Positions 1 through 9,016 of a DNA stretch of 64,000 nucleotides are shown piece by piece. Position 1 is the first letter of the stretch, and each line of letters starts with the position of its first letter. The stretch is taken from positions 3,224,001-3,288,000 of the forward strand of contig NZ_CP134145.1 of the NCBI RefSeq assembly GCF_031583595.1, in the 5' to 3' direction. The stretch is from Thalassotalea psychrophila (lineage in GTDB: Bacteria > Pseudomonadota > Gammaproteobacteria > Enterobacterales > Alteromonadaceae). The notes beneath the pieces were generated by a model that did no database searches, was not told the DNA's origin, and saw only the letters and a list, made by a program, of their open reading frames with translations. Position numbers and translations under genes: made by a program.

Positions 1-1
1 A

Positions 2-1630
2 CTCGCAGGAAGGTTTATCAAGATAAATAGCAATAATACAGGTTGGTTGCATAATGGATTAGCTTTGCCATCTGTAGAGAATTTATTTAAAAAATCTCTA
101 ACGTTCACTCTAGCAAAACCAAAACTTACTATCGCTTTAGTGTTCATCTTGCCAATTATGGGTTTTGGTATGGCTAAGCATCTCGATGAGCAGTTTTTTC
201 CAGCTTCAGACAGGGACATGTTTCAAATTGAACTATTTCTCCCTTCTCAAGCGAGTATAGAAGCAACGAAACGAATTACCGAGCAAGTGTCAACCGAGCT
301 TGAAAAGTATCATGAGATAGAGAAGTTGCATTGGTTTATTGGTAAAAGTGCGCCATCGTTTTACTATAATTTGATCAGCTCAAAAGACGGCATGCAAAAT
401 TATGCGCAAGCAATGATCACCGCTACCGACTTTAAAGCTGCAAACAGATTAATTCCTGAGCTGCAGGTAATACTCGATGAAACGTTTCCTCAAGCACAAA
501 TATTAGTTCGAAAACTTGAGCAAGGCCCTCCGTTTAACGCACCAATAGAAATAAGAATTTTTGGCCCAAATTTAGATACCTTGCAAGAACTAGGTTCACA
601 ACTTCGCCTCATATTTTCACAAACTGAGGATATTATGCATTCACGCGCAACACTGCTTCCCGGCACACCCAAGGTATGGTTACAAGCTGATGAGGATACA
701 TTAAATGGGTTAAATTTAAGCCTTGTAGATATTGCCAAGCAACTTGAAGCAGGCCTAGACGGTGTGGTGCAAGGCAGTATCATTGAAGCAACTGAATCGA
801 TAAATGTTCGCGTAAAAATAAGTGATAGTGAGCGTGAAGACATTAATGCATTAAATAACTTTCCCATTGTAAATTCCAGAGATGGCACCTACTTCCCACT
901 TTCGGCTATTAGCAAGGCGAAAATAAACCCATCTAGAGGAGCAATTCCACACAGAGACGGCATGCGGGTAAATGTGATTGAAGGCTATGTGCGTTCAGGG
1001 ATCCTACCATCTGTAGCTTTGACTGAAATTCAGCAAAAAATTACAGAACAAAACTTTGTCATGCCTAGTGGCTATAGTTTAGAAATTGGCGGTGAATCAG
1101 ACGCTAGAGACAGTGCTGTAGGTAAACTGTTAAGTAGTGTTGGAGTAATATTAATTTTGCTTATTACTGTTGTAGTGCTGTCTTTTAACTCATTTAGAGT
1201 TTCAAGTATTATCTTTGTTTCGGCATTCATGTCGACAGGGCTTGGTTTGTTTAGTGTATATGTATTTAACCATCCTTTTGGTTTCACTGTAATAATCGGT
1301 TTATTAGGCTTAATGGGCTTGGCTATTAACTCTGCCATTGTCATATTAGCTGAGTTAAAAGCGGATCCAGAGGCAATTAATGGCAACCAAGACAATATTA
1401 TTGCAGGAGTGCTTAGTTGTACCAGACATATTAGTTCTACAACCATAACTACTGTAGGTGGCTTTTTACCGCTTATATTAGCAGGTGGTGGCTTCTGGCC
1501 ACCATTTGCCATTGCAATCGCTGGTGGTACAGTTTTAACCACCCTACTGTCTTTTTATTTTGTACCAGCTGCTTTTTACTTAATGAGTAAAAGAAAATCA
1601 TTCGAGCAAACAAGTGCTGTAATAAGTTAA
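2..1630 (+). CDS. RND efflux transporter permease, C-terminal part (5' end outside window)
   Basis: The reading frame is open back to base 2, so this is the 3' part of a larger gene and the TTG at 47 is not a real start. The 540 or so visible residues look like the second half of an inner-membrane RND drug/metal pump. A helix (FILPIMGFGMA region) is followed by a large periplasmic porter domain beginning with the FFPASDRD segment. A cluster of four or five hydrophobic helices then covers the last 190 residues and ends in a short polar tail. These proteins export substrates using the proton gradient, with a periplasmic adaptor and an outer-membrane channel. The substrate cannot be read here, and neither partner gene lies in the window downstream. 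Confidence 0.85.
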   Translation, partial: LAGRFIKINSNNTGWLHNGLALPSVENLFKKSLTFTLAKPKLTIALVFILPIMGFGMAKHLDEQFFPASDRDMFQIELFLPSQASIEATKRITEQVSTELEKYHEIEKLHWFIGKSAPSFYYNLISSKDGMQNYAQAMITATDFKAANRLIPELQVILDETFPQAQILVRKLEQGPPFNAPIEIRIFGPNLDTLQELGSQLRLIFSQTEDIMHSRATLLPGTPKVWLQADEDTLNGLNLSLVDIAKQLEAGLDGVVQGSIIEATESINVRVKISDSEREDINALNNFPIVNSRDGTYFPLSAISKAKINPSRGAIPHRDGMRVNVIEGYVRSGILPSVALTEIQQKITEQNFVMPSGYSLEIGGESDARDSAVGKLLSSVGVILILLITVVVLSFNSFRVSSIIFVSAFMSTGLGLFSVYVFNHPFGFTVIIGLLGLMGLAINSAIVILAELKADPEAINGNQDNIIAGVLSCTRHISSTTITTVGGFLPLILAGGGFWPPFAIAIAGGTVLTTLLSFYFVPAAFYLMSKRKSFEQTSAVIS

Positions 1631-1738
1631 AAATACATTTTAGTTACGAAAAGATCGTGAATTAATGTCGATTAATAACTCAAAATGACGACTCTTTGAA
1701 CAATCATGAAAAAAGTAGCATTTATTTTGAAAAAAGAG

Positions 1739-1767
1739 TTGACGACACCAAGGCAGATTTGCATAAT
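1739..1767 (+). promoter_or_regulatory. Sigma-70 promoter of the first tRNA operon
   Basis: TTGACG (1739-1744) and CATAAT (1762-1767) are separated by 17 bp. The predicted start lies around 1774, about 35 bp before the first tRNA. The sequence after the -10 (ACGCCGC) is GC-rich, as in stringently controlled stable-RNA promoters. Confidence 0.7.
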
Positions 1768-1808
1768 ACGCCGCACTTGCTTGAGGCAACTCAAAAAAGT
1801 AATGTTAT

Positions 1809-1885
1809 GGCTACATAGCTCAGTTGGTTAGAGCACATCACTCATAATGATGGGGTCCCAGGTTCGAGTCCCGGTGTAGCCACCA
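1809..1885 (+). tRNA. tRNA-Met (CAT), elongator
   Basis: 77 nt with encoded CCA. The acceptor stem is GGCTACA/TGTAGCC. The anticodon loop CTCATAA gives anticodon CAT, and the T-loop TTCGAGT is intact. The acceptor begins with a G-C pair, which fits elongator rather than initiator tRNA. An identical copy lies at 2437-2513. Confidence 0.95.
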
Positions 1886-1893
1886 TAACATTT

Positions 1894-1978
<85 letters not shown>

Positions 1979-2151
1979 TTTACTATTTAGCGGTATAGTA
2001 AATCCATGGGATTTAGGTTCTCCTAATACCTTTGGCAATGTGAGTGTTAAAGCTCTCAATCGCACCATTTACTATTTAGCGGTATAGTAAATCCATGGGA
2101 TTTAGGTTCTCCTAATACCTTTGGCAATGTGAGTGTTAAAGCTCTCAATCG
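1979..2151 (+). pseudogene. Two tandem degenerate tRNA-Leu-like units
   Basis: Two copies, 89 bp apart and nearly identical, sit directly behind tRNA-Leu. Each keeps the GATTTAGGTTC anticodon-loop stretch and a rough variable-arm/T-arm/CCA tail. The acceptor and D arm are replaced by a hairpin (ATTTACTAT/ATAGTAAAT). The T-loop GTTCAAG has become GTTAAAG. The first copy ends in CGCACCA; the second loses its end at 2151. They cannot form a normal cloverleaf, so I read them as decayed tandem duplications inside the operon. Confidence 0.7.
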
Positions 2152-2164
2152 TGATTTACATTGT

Positions 2165-2239
2165 TGGGATATAGCCAAGCGGTAAGGCAGCGGGTTTTGA
2201 TCCCGTCATTCCGAGGTTCAAATCCTCGTATCCCAGCCA
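2165..2239 (+). tRNA. tRNA-Gln (TTG)
   Basis: 75 nt with encoded CCA. The acceptor is TGGGATA/TATCCCA. The anticodon stem GCGGG/CCCGT encloses TTTTGAT, giving anticodon TTG. The U1-A72 acceptor start is typical of tRNA-Gln. Confidence 0.95.
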
Positions 2240-2288
2240 ATTTTTTAATTGGTTCCGATAATGTAAATACAAATAAAAGAAATTTAGT

Positions 2289-2363
2289 TGGGATATAGCC
2301 AAGCGGTAAGGCAGCGGGTTTTGATCCCGTCATTCCGAGGTTCAAATCCTCGTATCCCAGCCA
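2289..2363 (+). tRNA. tRNA-Gln (TTG), second copy
   Basis: Identical in sequence to the copy at 2165-2239, 49 nt further on in the same operon. Confidence 0.95.
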
Positions 2364-2390
2364 CTTTCTTTTAAACTGTATCTATCAAAT

Positions 2391-2412
2391 AAAGCCTTAT
2401 GGCTTTTTTTTG
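2391..2412 (+). terminator. Intrinsic terminator after the first tRNA group
   Basis: AAAGCC-TTAT-GGCTTT stem followed by a run of T. It lies 28 nt after the second tRNA-Gln and 25 nt before the next tRNA-Met. The short stem suggests partial read-through into the second Met-Leu pair, for which I see no separate strong promoter. Confidence 0.6.
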
Positions 2413-2436
2413 TTTCTACAGGGTAAAAAATTAGAT

Positions 2437-2513
2437 GGCTACATAGCTCAGTTGGTTAGAGCACATCACTCATAATGATGGGGTCCCAGGTTCGAGTCCC
2501 GGTGTAGCCACCA
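2437..2513 (+). tRNA. tRNA-Met (CAT), second copy
   Basis: Sequence identical to 1809-1885, including the encoded CCA. It begins a second Met-Leu pair that repeats the head of the operon. Confidence 0.95.
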
Positions 2514-2554
2514 TTTACTACCTTATATCAAGTTATCTAACTCGATATCAAAAT

Positions 2555-2639
<85 letters not shown>

Positions 2640-2650
2640 TTTGAAATTAG

Positions 2651-2698
2651 AAAAACTCCAAAAATGACTTTTAATAAAGTTAGTTTTGGAGTTTTTTT
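2651..2698 (+). terminator. Intrinsic terminator of the tRNA operon
   Basis: AAACTCCAAAA pairs with TTTTGGAGTTT across an AT-rich loop of about 19 nt and runs into seven T residues. Confidence 0.8.
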
Positions 2699-2701
2699 GC
2701 G

Positions 2702-2750
2702 TTCAGGGATGAAGTAAATCCGAACCACCATGGATGGTGTAGGTTCGGTA
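2702..2750. repeat. Dispersed CAGGGATGAAG/CATGGATG hairpin repeat
   Basis: TTCAGGGATGAAG, then a hairpin CCGAACC...GGTTCGG with an inner ACCAT-GG-ATGGT core. It has the same architecture as the repeats at 3390, 20131 and (other strand) 56887. It begins 4 nt after the tRNA operon terminator. Confidence 0.65.
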
Positions 2751-2936
2751 ATGTCTGAAATTTAATCTTCTTTTAGTTGTACATATTATACTTTTATTAA
2801 TTTTCACATTAATAAATTAAGTATCTTAATTTTTGTTATCAGCAACATTTAAGGACATTAAAGTTGATTTTTCTCGTAAAACAACAAAAATTAACGAATA
2901 TTTAACAAAAAGCATCTAGATTTATAAACTCACTAG

Positions 2937-3098
2937 TATATAATTCCCGCAGCTTGAAAGTTCGACCTATATTTATGTACACCAAGTTGATGTTTTTTCT
3001 AAGACTTCATCCTGTTTGATATTTGATAGTTTGCTTCCAACGACTTGGTCTTTCACGAGAAAGGCTTAAATTAAATTTATATTAAATAGGATATTATT
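2937..3098 (+). promoter_or_regulatory. Promoter and long 5' UTR of the cold-shock gene
   Basis: A perfect TATAAT (2939-2944) lies in a very AT-rich upstream region with no clear -35. Transcription would start near 2951, giving a leader of about 148 nt with no ORF. Long untranslated leaders that fold differently in the cold are typical of cspA-type genes. The leader length is inferred from the -10 only. Confidence 0.55.
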
Positions 3099-3308
3099 AT
3101 GTCTAACACTACTACTGGTACAGTTAAATGGTTCAACGAAGCTAAAGGTTTTGGTTTTATCGAACAAGAAAATGGTCCTGACGTTTTTGCTCACTTCCGT
3201 GCAATCGTTGCTGACGGTTTTAAGACTCTTTCTGAAGGTCAAAAAGTTGAATTCACTGTAACTGAAGGTCAAAAAGGCCCTCAAGCAGAGAACATCAAAC
3301 CTTTATAA
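3099..3308 (+). CDS. Cold-shock protein, CspA family
   Basis: 69 residues, the usual length for a single cold-shock domain. It has the RNA-binding motifs [15 protein letters not shown] (RNP1-like, residues 7-21) and DVFAHF (RNP2-like, about 28-33). The protein binds single-stranded RNA and DNA and acts as an RNA chaperone. The start is preceded by AGGA at 3088-3091. It is monocistronic, with a long leader and a strong terminator. Whether it is induced by cold or constitutive cannot be told from the coding sequence. Confidence 0.95.
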   Translation: MSNTTTGTVKWFNEAKGFGFIEQENGPDVFAHFRAIVADGFKTLSEGQKVEFTVTEGQKGPQAENIKPL

Positions 3309-3360
3309 TTAATCGCTAGGTTGGATTACCAACCAAAAGCATTAAGAATTTAGAATAAAA

Positions 3361-3389
3361 AGCAAGGCTATCAGCCTTGCTTTTTTTTT
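3361..3389 (+). terminator. Intrinsic terminator of the cold-shock gene
   Basis: AGCAAGGCT-ATC-AGCCTTGCT followed by eight or nine T. A second hairpin, GGTTGG-ATTA-CCAACC, lies just after the stop codon at 3319-3334. Confidence 0.9.
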
Positions 3390-3455
3390 GCTCAGGGAAG
3401 AGCTATATGCAGAAATGCCATGGACCGCTCTTTAACATCCATGTTATCGCGGCAT
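3390..3455. repeat. Dispersed hairpin repeat, inverted copy
   Basis: CTCAGGGAAGAGC followed by a hairpin CCGC...GCGG (3425-3452) whose core AACAT-CC-ATGTT is the complement of the AACAT-GG-ATGTT core at 20131. It directly follows the csp terminator. Between it and the tRNA promoter (3456-3641) I see only AT-rich sequence; the short open frames there have no ribosome site or recognisable product. Confidence 0.5.
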
Positions 3456-3641
3456 ATACAATATCCCTATTGAAAACGGCGTACTTTCTGTTTTGCATTT
3501 TACAATCACCCAAGTTGGATTTAAGAAACTTAAACTGTAAATTAAGAACGAGCTTAAAGCTGTGATGCCCGTCAGTAATATTTTGCATGCAATTATTTTA
3601 ATACTGTATGTTAAGTTTTATTGTTATTTTCAAAAAAAGGC

Positions 3642-3669
3642 TTGCGCTTTAGCAAACGATCTCTATAAT
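3642..3669 (+). promoter_or_regulatory. Sigma-70 promoter of the single tRNA-Leu gene
   Basis: TTGCGC (3642-3647), 16 bp spacer, perfect TATAAT (3664-3669), then a GC-containing discriminator. The tRNA starts 12 nt after the -10. Confidence 0.8.
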
Positions 3670-3681
3670 TCGACTCGGATT

Positions 3682-3766
<85 letters not shown>

Positions 3767-3768
3767 TT

Positions 3769-3812
3769 TAAACTCGATAGATAATTATTAAAGTTATTTA
3801 TCGAGTTTTTTT
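3769..3812 (+). terminator. Intrinsic terminator after tRNA-Leu
   Basis: AAACTCGATA pairs with TATCGAGTTT (3799-3808) and is followed by a T run. Confidence 0.85.
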
Positions 3813-3837
3813 ATGCCTGAAATAAAGTATAAAAGCT

Positions 3838-3905
3838 GACGTGGCACTAATATGAACAACGGGCAGACGATTTAGGTTCCAGTATCTTGCGATGTGAGAG
3901 TTCAA
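3838..3905 (+). pseudogene. tRNA-Leu fragment
   Basis: GACGTGGC (3838-3845) and an uninterrupted 37-nt identity with the body of tRNA-Leu (3869-3905, anticodon loop through T-arm) remain. The D-arm region is disrupted and both acceptor strands are missing. It lies between the tRNA-Leu terminator and the ubiF stop codon. It looks like a recombination remnant. Confidence 0.75.
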
Positions 3906-3925
3906 AAATAAAATATCTCTATAGC

Positions 3926-5092
3926 TTAAATACCGCAAGCATAAGCTAATGCCTTTTTCTTTAACATTGGCGCTCTGTGAGCAGCGAATATGCCAATATT
4001 TCTCAGCAATTTTATAGGCGTAGAAGGATTAGAAAACGTTGTATAAATGGCGTCCATTCCTGTCATCATTAACAAGTTATCTGTACGTCTGCTACGCTCA
4101 TATCTTTTTAGGACCGATACGTCATGATAGTTCTCACCCGAACCAATAGCTTTGGCAATAATGGTTTGTAACGCGGTAACGTCTTTAAAACCAAGATTAA
4201 CGCCCTGCCCAGCTAACGGATTAATAGTATGTGCAGAATCACCTAATAATACTACTCGCCCTTTTACGTAATTATTGGCATGACGTCTTGTCAATGGAAA
4301 CGCTCCCTTGGCTAGTACTTCAACATTGCCTAAGCGTTTAGGGAAGTTCTTTAGTACTTCTGTTTGTAGTTGTTCATTTGATAGAGCAGACAATCGTTTT
4401 ATCTCAGCTTTATCTTGATACCAAACTAATGACGCATTATTTCCAGGCATAGGTAAATAAGCCAAAGGACCGCCTGCTACAAATTTCTGCCAAGTAATGT
4501 TTTGTTGCTCTAACTCGGTTTTAACATTGATAAGCATTGCACTTTGTTGATAATCCCAACCGGTGATGCCTATTCCAGAAATTTGTCTTACTTTCGAATT
4601 AGCGCCATCAGCACCAATAATGAAATTAGCTTCAACTTGCGTGTTAGTTAATTGCGCAATGACTTTATCTTTACGTTGGCAGAATGTATCAAGCTGCTCA
4701 GGACACAATAAAGTGACATTAGATTTTTGTTCGAGCTGTTGCCATAACGACAATTGAATAAGCCTATTTTCAATTATATGGCCTAAATGAGATTGTTGAA
4801 TTTCGTCAGCGTTAAATTCGGCATAGGCAATATCGTCTTCCCATACTCCTAAGCGTTTATATACACAACTGCGCCAGTCTTGCACTTGCTGCCATGCATT
4901 TAATTGTTGTAATAGCTGCTCAGATGCTAATGAAATGGCTGACACACGCAAATCGAAATCTTGCTCTGGTAAGTATGCTTGCGGGGCATGTACTTCTACT
5001 ACAGCTACCTTAAGCCCTAAATCAGCTAATGACAAAGCTGCTGCAGCACCAACCATGCCACCACCAATTACTAAACAATCTACTTTTAACAC
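3926..5092 (-). CDS. ubiF: FAD-dependent ubiquinone biosynthesis hydroxylase, UbiF-like
   Basis: 388 residues of the UbiH/UbiF/Coq6 flavoprotein monooxygenase family. An N-terminal dinucleotide fold GGGMVGAA lies at residues 9-16, ADGANSKVR at about 160-168, and the FAD-ribityl motif GDSAHTINPLAGQGVN at about 285-300. The enzyme hydroxylates a benzoquinol ring intermediate of ubiquinone at the inner membrane. UbiF is chosen over UbiH/UbiI because in E. coli ubiF sits between the same Met-Leu-Gln tRNA operon and miaB, as here. Sequence alone does not exclude another member of the family. The ATG start at 5092 agrees with the family N-terminus. Confidence 0.8.
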   Translation of the reverse strand: MLKVDCLVIGGGMVGAAAALSLADLGLKVAVVEVHAPQAYLPEQDFDLRVSAISLASEQLLQQLNAWQQVQDWRSCVYKRLGVWEDDIAYAEFNADEIQQSHLGHIIENRLIQLSLWQQLEQKSNVTLLCPEQLDTFCQRKDKVIAQLTNTQVEANFIIGADGANSKVRQISGIGITGWDYQQSAMLINVKTELEQQNITWQKFVAGGPLAYLPMPGNNASLVWYQDKAEIKRLSALSNEQLQTEVLKNFPKRLGNVEVLAKGAFPLTRRHANNYVKGRVVLLGDSAHTINPLAGQGVNLGFKDVTALQTIIAKAIGSGENYHDVSVLKRYERSRRTDNLLMMTGMDAIYTTFSNPSTPIKLLRNIGIFAAHRAPMLKKKALAYACGI

Positions 5093-5468
5093 ATGCAGTC
5101 CAAATTCAAAGACACCTTAATTGTTAATGATTTTAACCAAGCTAACTAACAATACCAAGAAAATTAAAATATTACTTTCAACTTAAATAGCAATTAAAAA
5201 TCATCATAAAACCTATAAAACATTAGATAACACATTGTATTAAATCAATTTGTCAGGGAAAAACCAGCCAGTTCGATGAATGACATATTTTCAGCGATAA
5301 GATGCTATTTCCATTTTGAATGTAACAAAAACATTCAATTCCCCCATTTTGAAACACTTACTTACAAGGGTTTTGCAACGTTTTTTTAACATCGTGTATC
5401 TTATAAGTATGAACAATAAAACAGCAACTAATTTTAAATACATTATTACAAAATTTTAGGAAAGCATT
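5093..5468. promoter_or_regulatory. Divergent intergenic region between ubiF and the small secreted protein gene
   Basis: 376 bp of AT-rich DNA between divergent genes. A possible rightward promoter is TTGCAA (5373-5378), 18 bp, TATCTT (5397-5402). No ORF with a ribosome site and no structured RNA is evident in the rest. Confidence 0.35.
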
Positions 5469-5780
5469 ATGAAAACTTTAACTACTACTTTATTAGCTTT
5501 AACAATTCTATCAGCTCCAGCAACTTGTTTAGCAAACTCAGTTTACGCGTCAACAAATACTGAAACTATGCCCGTTTATGAAGTTCTTTATGTAGAAAAT
5601 GTTGATGTTATTGCAAAACAAACAGCCAGTACATTACAGCAATTAAATTATCAGCAAACTCTTGATATTCGTAATCAGGCAAAAAATAATATTGAATACA
5701 TTGGCGCTCGTTTACATTTAATCAATGAGCAAGTAGCTATTCAAAAGTCAGCTAAACTAGATATTGCTACAGCAGAATAA
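5469..5780 (+). CDS. Small secreted protein of unknown function
   Basis: 103 residues. A typical signal peptide (MKTL, hydrophobic core, cleavage near ATCLA-NS at about 22-23) means the protein is exported. The mature part of about 80 residues is mostly helical and glutamine-rich, with no cysteine and no motif I recognise. A good ribosome site (AGGAAAG) precedes the ATG. It stands alone between ubiF and miaB, with its own terminator. No function can be assigned; small periplasmic helical proteins like this are common in marine Alteromonadales. Confidence 0.7.
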   Translation: MKTLTTTLLALTILSAPATCLANSVYASTNTETMPVYEVLYVENVDVIAKQTASTLQQLNYQQTLDIRNQAKNNIEYIGARLHLINEQVAIQKSAKLDIATAE

Positions 5781-5814
5781 TCTTATACAAATAGCTTAAT
5801 TATTTAGAAATTTC

Positions 5815-5842
5815 AAAAACCGACACTTTTTTGTCGGTTTTT
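5815..5842 (+). terminator. Intrinsic terminator of the small secreted protein gene
   Basis: AAAAACCGACA, 6-nt loop, TGTCGGTTTTT. Confidence 0.85.
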
Positions 5843-6015
5843 GCGTTAAATCCCCCAATATCCTTTGATTAAGAGCAATTAATTACAAATTAATACCCAC
5901 TGCATGCTAGCGTCGAATGTGAAGAAAGAGTAAAATACGTCCCCTTTTGGTTAATAACCGTCAATGGTTATTGCTAATCACGTTAAACAAACATTATTTA
6001 TTGGGCAAACTAGTA

Positions 6016-7458
6016 ATGAGTAAAAAGCTTTATATTAAAACTTGGGGCTGTCAGATGAACGAGTACGACTCGCAGAAGATGGCAGATTTATTAGATTCTA
6101 CGCACGGCTTCGTTGAAGTTCATGAGCCGGAAGAAGCAGATGTGCTGTTATTAAACACCTGCTCTATTCGTGAGAAAGCCCAAGAGAAAGTTTTTCATCA
6201 GCTAGGTCGTTGGAAAAATTTTAAGCATGATAAGCCTGACTTAGTTATTGGGGTTGGTGGTTGTGTAGCTTCACAAGAAGGTGACGCTATTCGTCAACGT
6301 GCCCCATTTGTAGATATTGTGTTCGGCCCTCAAACATTACATCGTTTACCTGAGATGATTAATCAAGTAAATGGCGATCATACTTCTGTTGTAGATGTAA
6401 GTTTCCCTGAAATTGAAAAGTTTGACCGTTTACCAGAGCCAAAAGCTGATGGCCCATCAGCATTTGTATCTATTATGGAAGGTTGTTCAAAGTACTGTAC
6501 ATTCTGTGTTGTACCATACACTCGCGGTGAAGAAGTAAGTCGTCCTCTTGATGACGTACTTTATGAAATAGCCCAACTTGCCGAGCAAGGCGTGCGTGAA
6601 GTAAACCTTTTAGGACAAAACGTTAATGCTTACCGTGGTGATATGCACGATGGTAGTATTTGTCGCTTCTCTGAACTTTTAACATTAGTTGCTACCATTG
6701 ATGGTATTGACCGAATTCGTTACACCACCTCTCATCCTGTAGAATTTACCGATGATTTAATTGAGGTGTACAAAGAAATTCCTGAACTGGTTAGCCATTT
6801 ACATTTGCCTGTACAAAGTGGCTCTGACAGAATTTTGAATATGATGAAGCGTGGTCATACCGCCATTGAATACAAATCAAAAGTTCGAGCATTGAAAAAG
6901 GCTCGTCCTGATATTTGCATGTCTTCTGACTTTATCATTGGTTACCCTGGTGAAACCGATGCTGATTTCGAAGCAACAATGAATTTAATTCAAGCGGTAG
7001 ATTTTGATTTAAGCTTTAGCTTTATTTATAGTGCCCGCCCAGGTACCCCTGCTGCTGACGCAGTTGATGACGTTAGTGAAGACACTAAAAAGCAGCGTTT
7101 ATATATTTTACAAGAACGTATTAATAACCAAGCATTATCTATTGCTCGTAAAATGCTTGGCACCGAACAACGTATTTTAGTTGAAGGGCCGTCGAAGAAA
7201 AACCCTATGGAACTTCGTGGTCGCACTGAAAATAACCGTATCGTTAATTTTGAAGCACCGCACACCGTCATTGGTAAATTTGTTGATATCGAAGTTACCG
7301 ATGTATACAGTAACTCTTTACGTGGTAAATTAATTCGCACAGAAGAGGAAATGGGCTTACGTATAGCTAACTCTCCTGCTGATATTTTAGCAAATCAACA
7401 TCATCAAAAAACGACTGAACAAACAGATGATTTAGGTGTTGCTACTTTTACGCCATAA
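6016..7458 (+). CDS. miaB: tRNA-2-methylthio-N6-dimethylallyladenosine synthase MiaB
   Basis: Radical-SAM methylthiotransferase that adds the 2-methylthio group to i6A37 of tRNAs reading UNN codons. From the ATG at 6016 (480 aa; E. coli 474), the auxiliary cluster cysteines fall at C12, C49 and C83, and the radical-SAM CxxxCxxC at C157/C161/C164, the same numbering as E. coli MiaB. A C-terminal TRAM domain covers roughly residues 380-445. An upstream in-frame TTG at 5947 would add 23 residues with no family match, so it is rejected. First gene of a run with phoH, ybeY, corC and lnt; the tail after the TRAM domain is poorly conserved. Confidence 0.96.
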   Translation: MSKKLYIKTWGCQMNEYDSQKMADLLDSTHGFVEVHEPEEADVLLLNTCSIREKAQEKVFHQLGRWKNFKHDKPDLVIGVGGCVASQEGDAIRQRAPFVDIVFGPQTLHRLPEMINQVNGDHTSVVDVSFPEIEKFDRLPEPKADGPSAFVSIMEGCSKYCTFCVVPYTRGEEVSRPLDDVLYEIAQLAEQGVREVNLLGQNVNAYRGDMHDGSICRFSELLTLVATIDGIDRIRYTTSHPVEFTDDLIEVYKEIPELVSHLHLPVQSGSDRILNMMKRGHTAIEYKSKVRALKKARPDICMSSDFIIGYPGETDADFEATMNLIQAVDFDLSFSFIYSARPGTPAADAVDDVSEDTKKQRLYILQERINNQALSIARKMLGTEQRILVEGPSKKNPMELRGRTENNRIVNFEAPHTVIGKFVDIEVTDVYSNSLRGKLIRTEEEMGLRIANSPADILANQHHQKTTEQTDDLGVATFTP

Positions 7459-7501
7459 GCAATATTCATTACAACCTTAACTTGAATAGATAGAGAGCCA
7501 A

Positions 7502-8506
7502 TTGACTACAGACAAAATTAGCCACGATGTAAGCTTAGAGCCACTTGATAATAATCGCTTAGCTAACTTATGCGGACCATTAGATGACAATTTACGCCGC
7601 ATTGAACGCCGTTTAGGTGTTGAGCTAAGTTACCGTGGCAATGTATTTAAAGTTCATGGTAAAAATATAGTCTGTAAAGCCGTCATTGAGTTATTGAAAA
7701 ATTTATACATTGAAACTGCTCCTGTTAAAGGTAAAGCTGGCACTATTAGCCAAGAAAATTTACATTTAGCGCTCACAGAATTAAATGTACTAGAACAACC
7801 AACTGATAACGCTGCTGAATTTGAGCAAATGGTTACCATAAAAACCAAACGCGGGTTAATTAAACCTCGCAACGAAAATCAAAGTTTGTATGTACAAAAC
7901 ATTTTAACGAATGATATTAGCTTTGGTGTCGGCGTTGCAGGAACAGGTAAAACATACTTAGCCGTTGCTTGTGCAGTAGATGCACTTGAACGCCAAGAAG
8001 TTCGCCGCATTTTATTAACTCGCCCAGCAGTTGAAGCAGGTGAAAAATTAGGCTTTTTACCTGGCGATTTATCGCAAAAAGTTGACCCTTACTTACGCCC
8101 TCTTTATGACGCTTTATTTGAAATGTTAGGTTTTGAAAAAGTTGAAAAATTAATTGAACGTAACGTTATTGAAGTTGCGCCACTAGCTTACATGCGCGGC
8201 CGCACATTAAATGATGCTTATGTTATTTTAGATGAGAGCCAAAATACCACGGTTGAACAAATGAAAATGTTCTTAACTCGTATTGGCTTTAATTCAAAAG
8301 CTGTGATCACCGGTGATATTACCCAGGTTGATTTACCCCGTGGACAACGCTCTGGTTTACGTCATGCTATTGAAGTATTAGATGACATTAAAGGCGTTAG
8401 TTTTAATTACTTTCAAGCTAAAGATGTGGTTCGTCACCCTGTCGTAGGACGCATTATTGAAGCCTACGAAAAACATGACAGTAATAATCAAACTCCGACT
8501 CGTTAA
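7502..8506 (+). CDS. ybeZ: PhoH-family ATPase YbeZ
   Basis: 334 residues. Walker A GVAGTGKT lies near residue 142, Walker B VILDESQN near 243. The N-terminal region starts ...[19 protein letters not shown], as in E. coli YbeZ, which supports the unusual TTG start at 7502 (preceded by GAGAG). YbeZ is a cytoplasmic nucleotide-binding protein that works with the neighbouring rRNA-processing endonuclease YbeY. It starts 43 nt after miaB, and its stop overlaps the ybeY start. Confidence 0.93.
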   Translation: MTTDKISHDVSLEPLDNNRLANLCGPLDDNLRRIERRLGVELSYRGNVFKVHGKNIVCKAVIELLKNLYIETAPVKGKAGTISQENLHLALTELNVLEQPTDNAAEFEQMVTIKTKRGLIKPRNENQSLYVQNILTNDISFGVGVAGTGKTYLAVACAVDALERQEVRRILLTRPAVEAGEKLGFLPGDLSQKVDPYLRPLYDALFEMLGFEKVEKLIERNVIEVAPLAYMRGRTLNDAYVILDESQNTTVEQMKMFLTRIGFNSKAVITGDITQVDLPRGQRSGLRHAIEVLDDIKGVSFNYFQAKDVVRHPVVGRIIEAYEKHDSNNQTPTR

Positions 8507-8985
8507 TGACCAATAACACACCTACTACTCCAGTTATTATCGTCGATATGCAAGTTGCTTGTAACAATGAGCAATTGCCAACGCTAGAACAACTGAAACT
8601 TTGGTGCGATACGGCATTAAAACCATACAGCAAAAACTTTGAACTAACGATTCGTTTAGTTGAAAGCCTTGAGTCACAACAATTAAACCATCAATACCGC
8701 GATAAAGATAAACCAACTAATGTGCTATCTTTTCCATTTGAGGTACCACTAGGTATCGAATTAGACTTATTAGGTGATTTAATTGTTTGTGCTGATGTTG
8801 TTGAATTTGAAGCAAAAGATCAAAATAAAGAACTTTTTGCTCATTGGGCCCATATGATCATTCACGGATGCTTGCATTTGTTAGGTTATGATCATATAAC
8901 ACAAGATGAAGCGATAGAAATGGAAGCAATTGAAATAAGATTAATGGCCCAATTAGGCTATAACGATCCTTATATTGCCTCTTAA
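8506..8985 (+). CDS. ybeY: Endoribonuclease YbeY (rRNA maturation factor)
   Basis: 159 residues. The zinc site [11 protein letters not shown] (around residues 125-135) is the family signature H-x3-H-x5-H. YbeY is a single-strand endoribonuclease needed for 16S rRNA 3' end maturation and ribosome quality control. The ATG at 8506 overlaps the phoH stop (TAATGA), so the two are translationally coupled. Length matches the family. Confidence 0.95.
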   Translation: MTNNTPTTPVIIVDMQVACNNEQLPTLEQLKLWCDTALKPYSKNFELTIRLVESLESQQLNHQYRDKDKPTNVLSFPFEVPLGIELDLLGDLIVCADVVEFEAKDQNKELFAHWAHMIIHGCLHLLGYDHITQDEAIEMEAIEIRLMAQLGYNDPYIAS

Positions 8986-9016
8986 CATTAATTAATAAAG
9001 GTATACAAAAAGCTCT

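Noticed and set aside
1072-1542. 156-codon antisense open frame inside the RND pump gene
   Set aside because: It mirrors the codon pattern of the real gene, with no ribosome site and no domain.
3377-3588. Overlapping open frames on both strands after the csp terminator
   Set aside because: They cross a hairpin repeat, lack ribosome sites and have no recognisable product.
5947-6015. Extended N-terminus for MiaB from a TTG
   Set aside because: The 23 extra residues match nothing in the family, and the ATG at 6016 gives the exact E. coli cysteine numbering.
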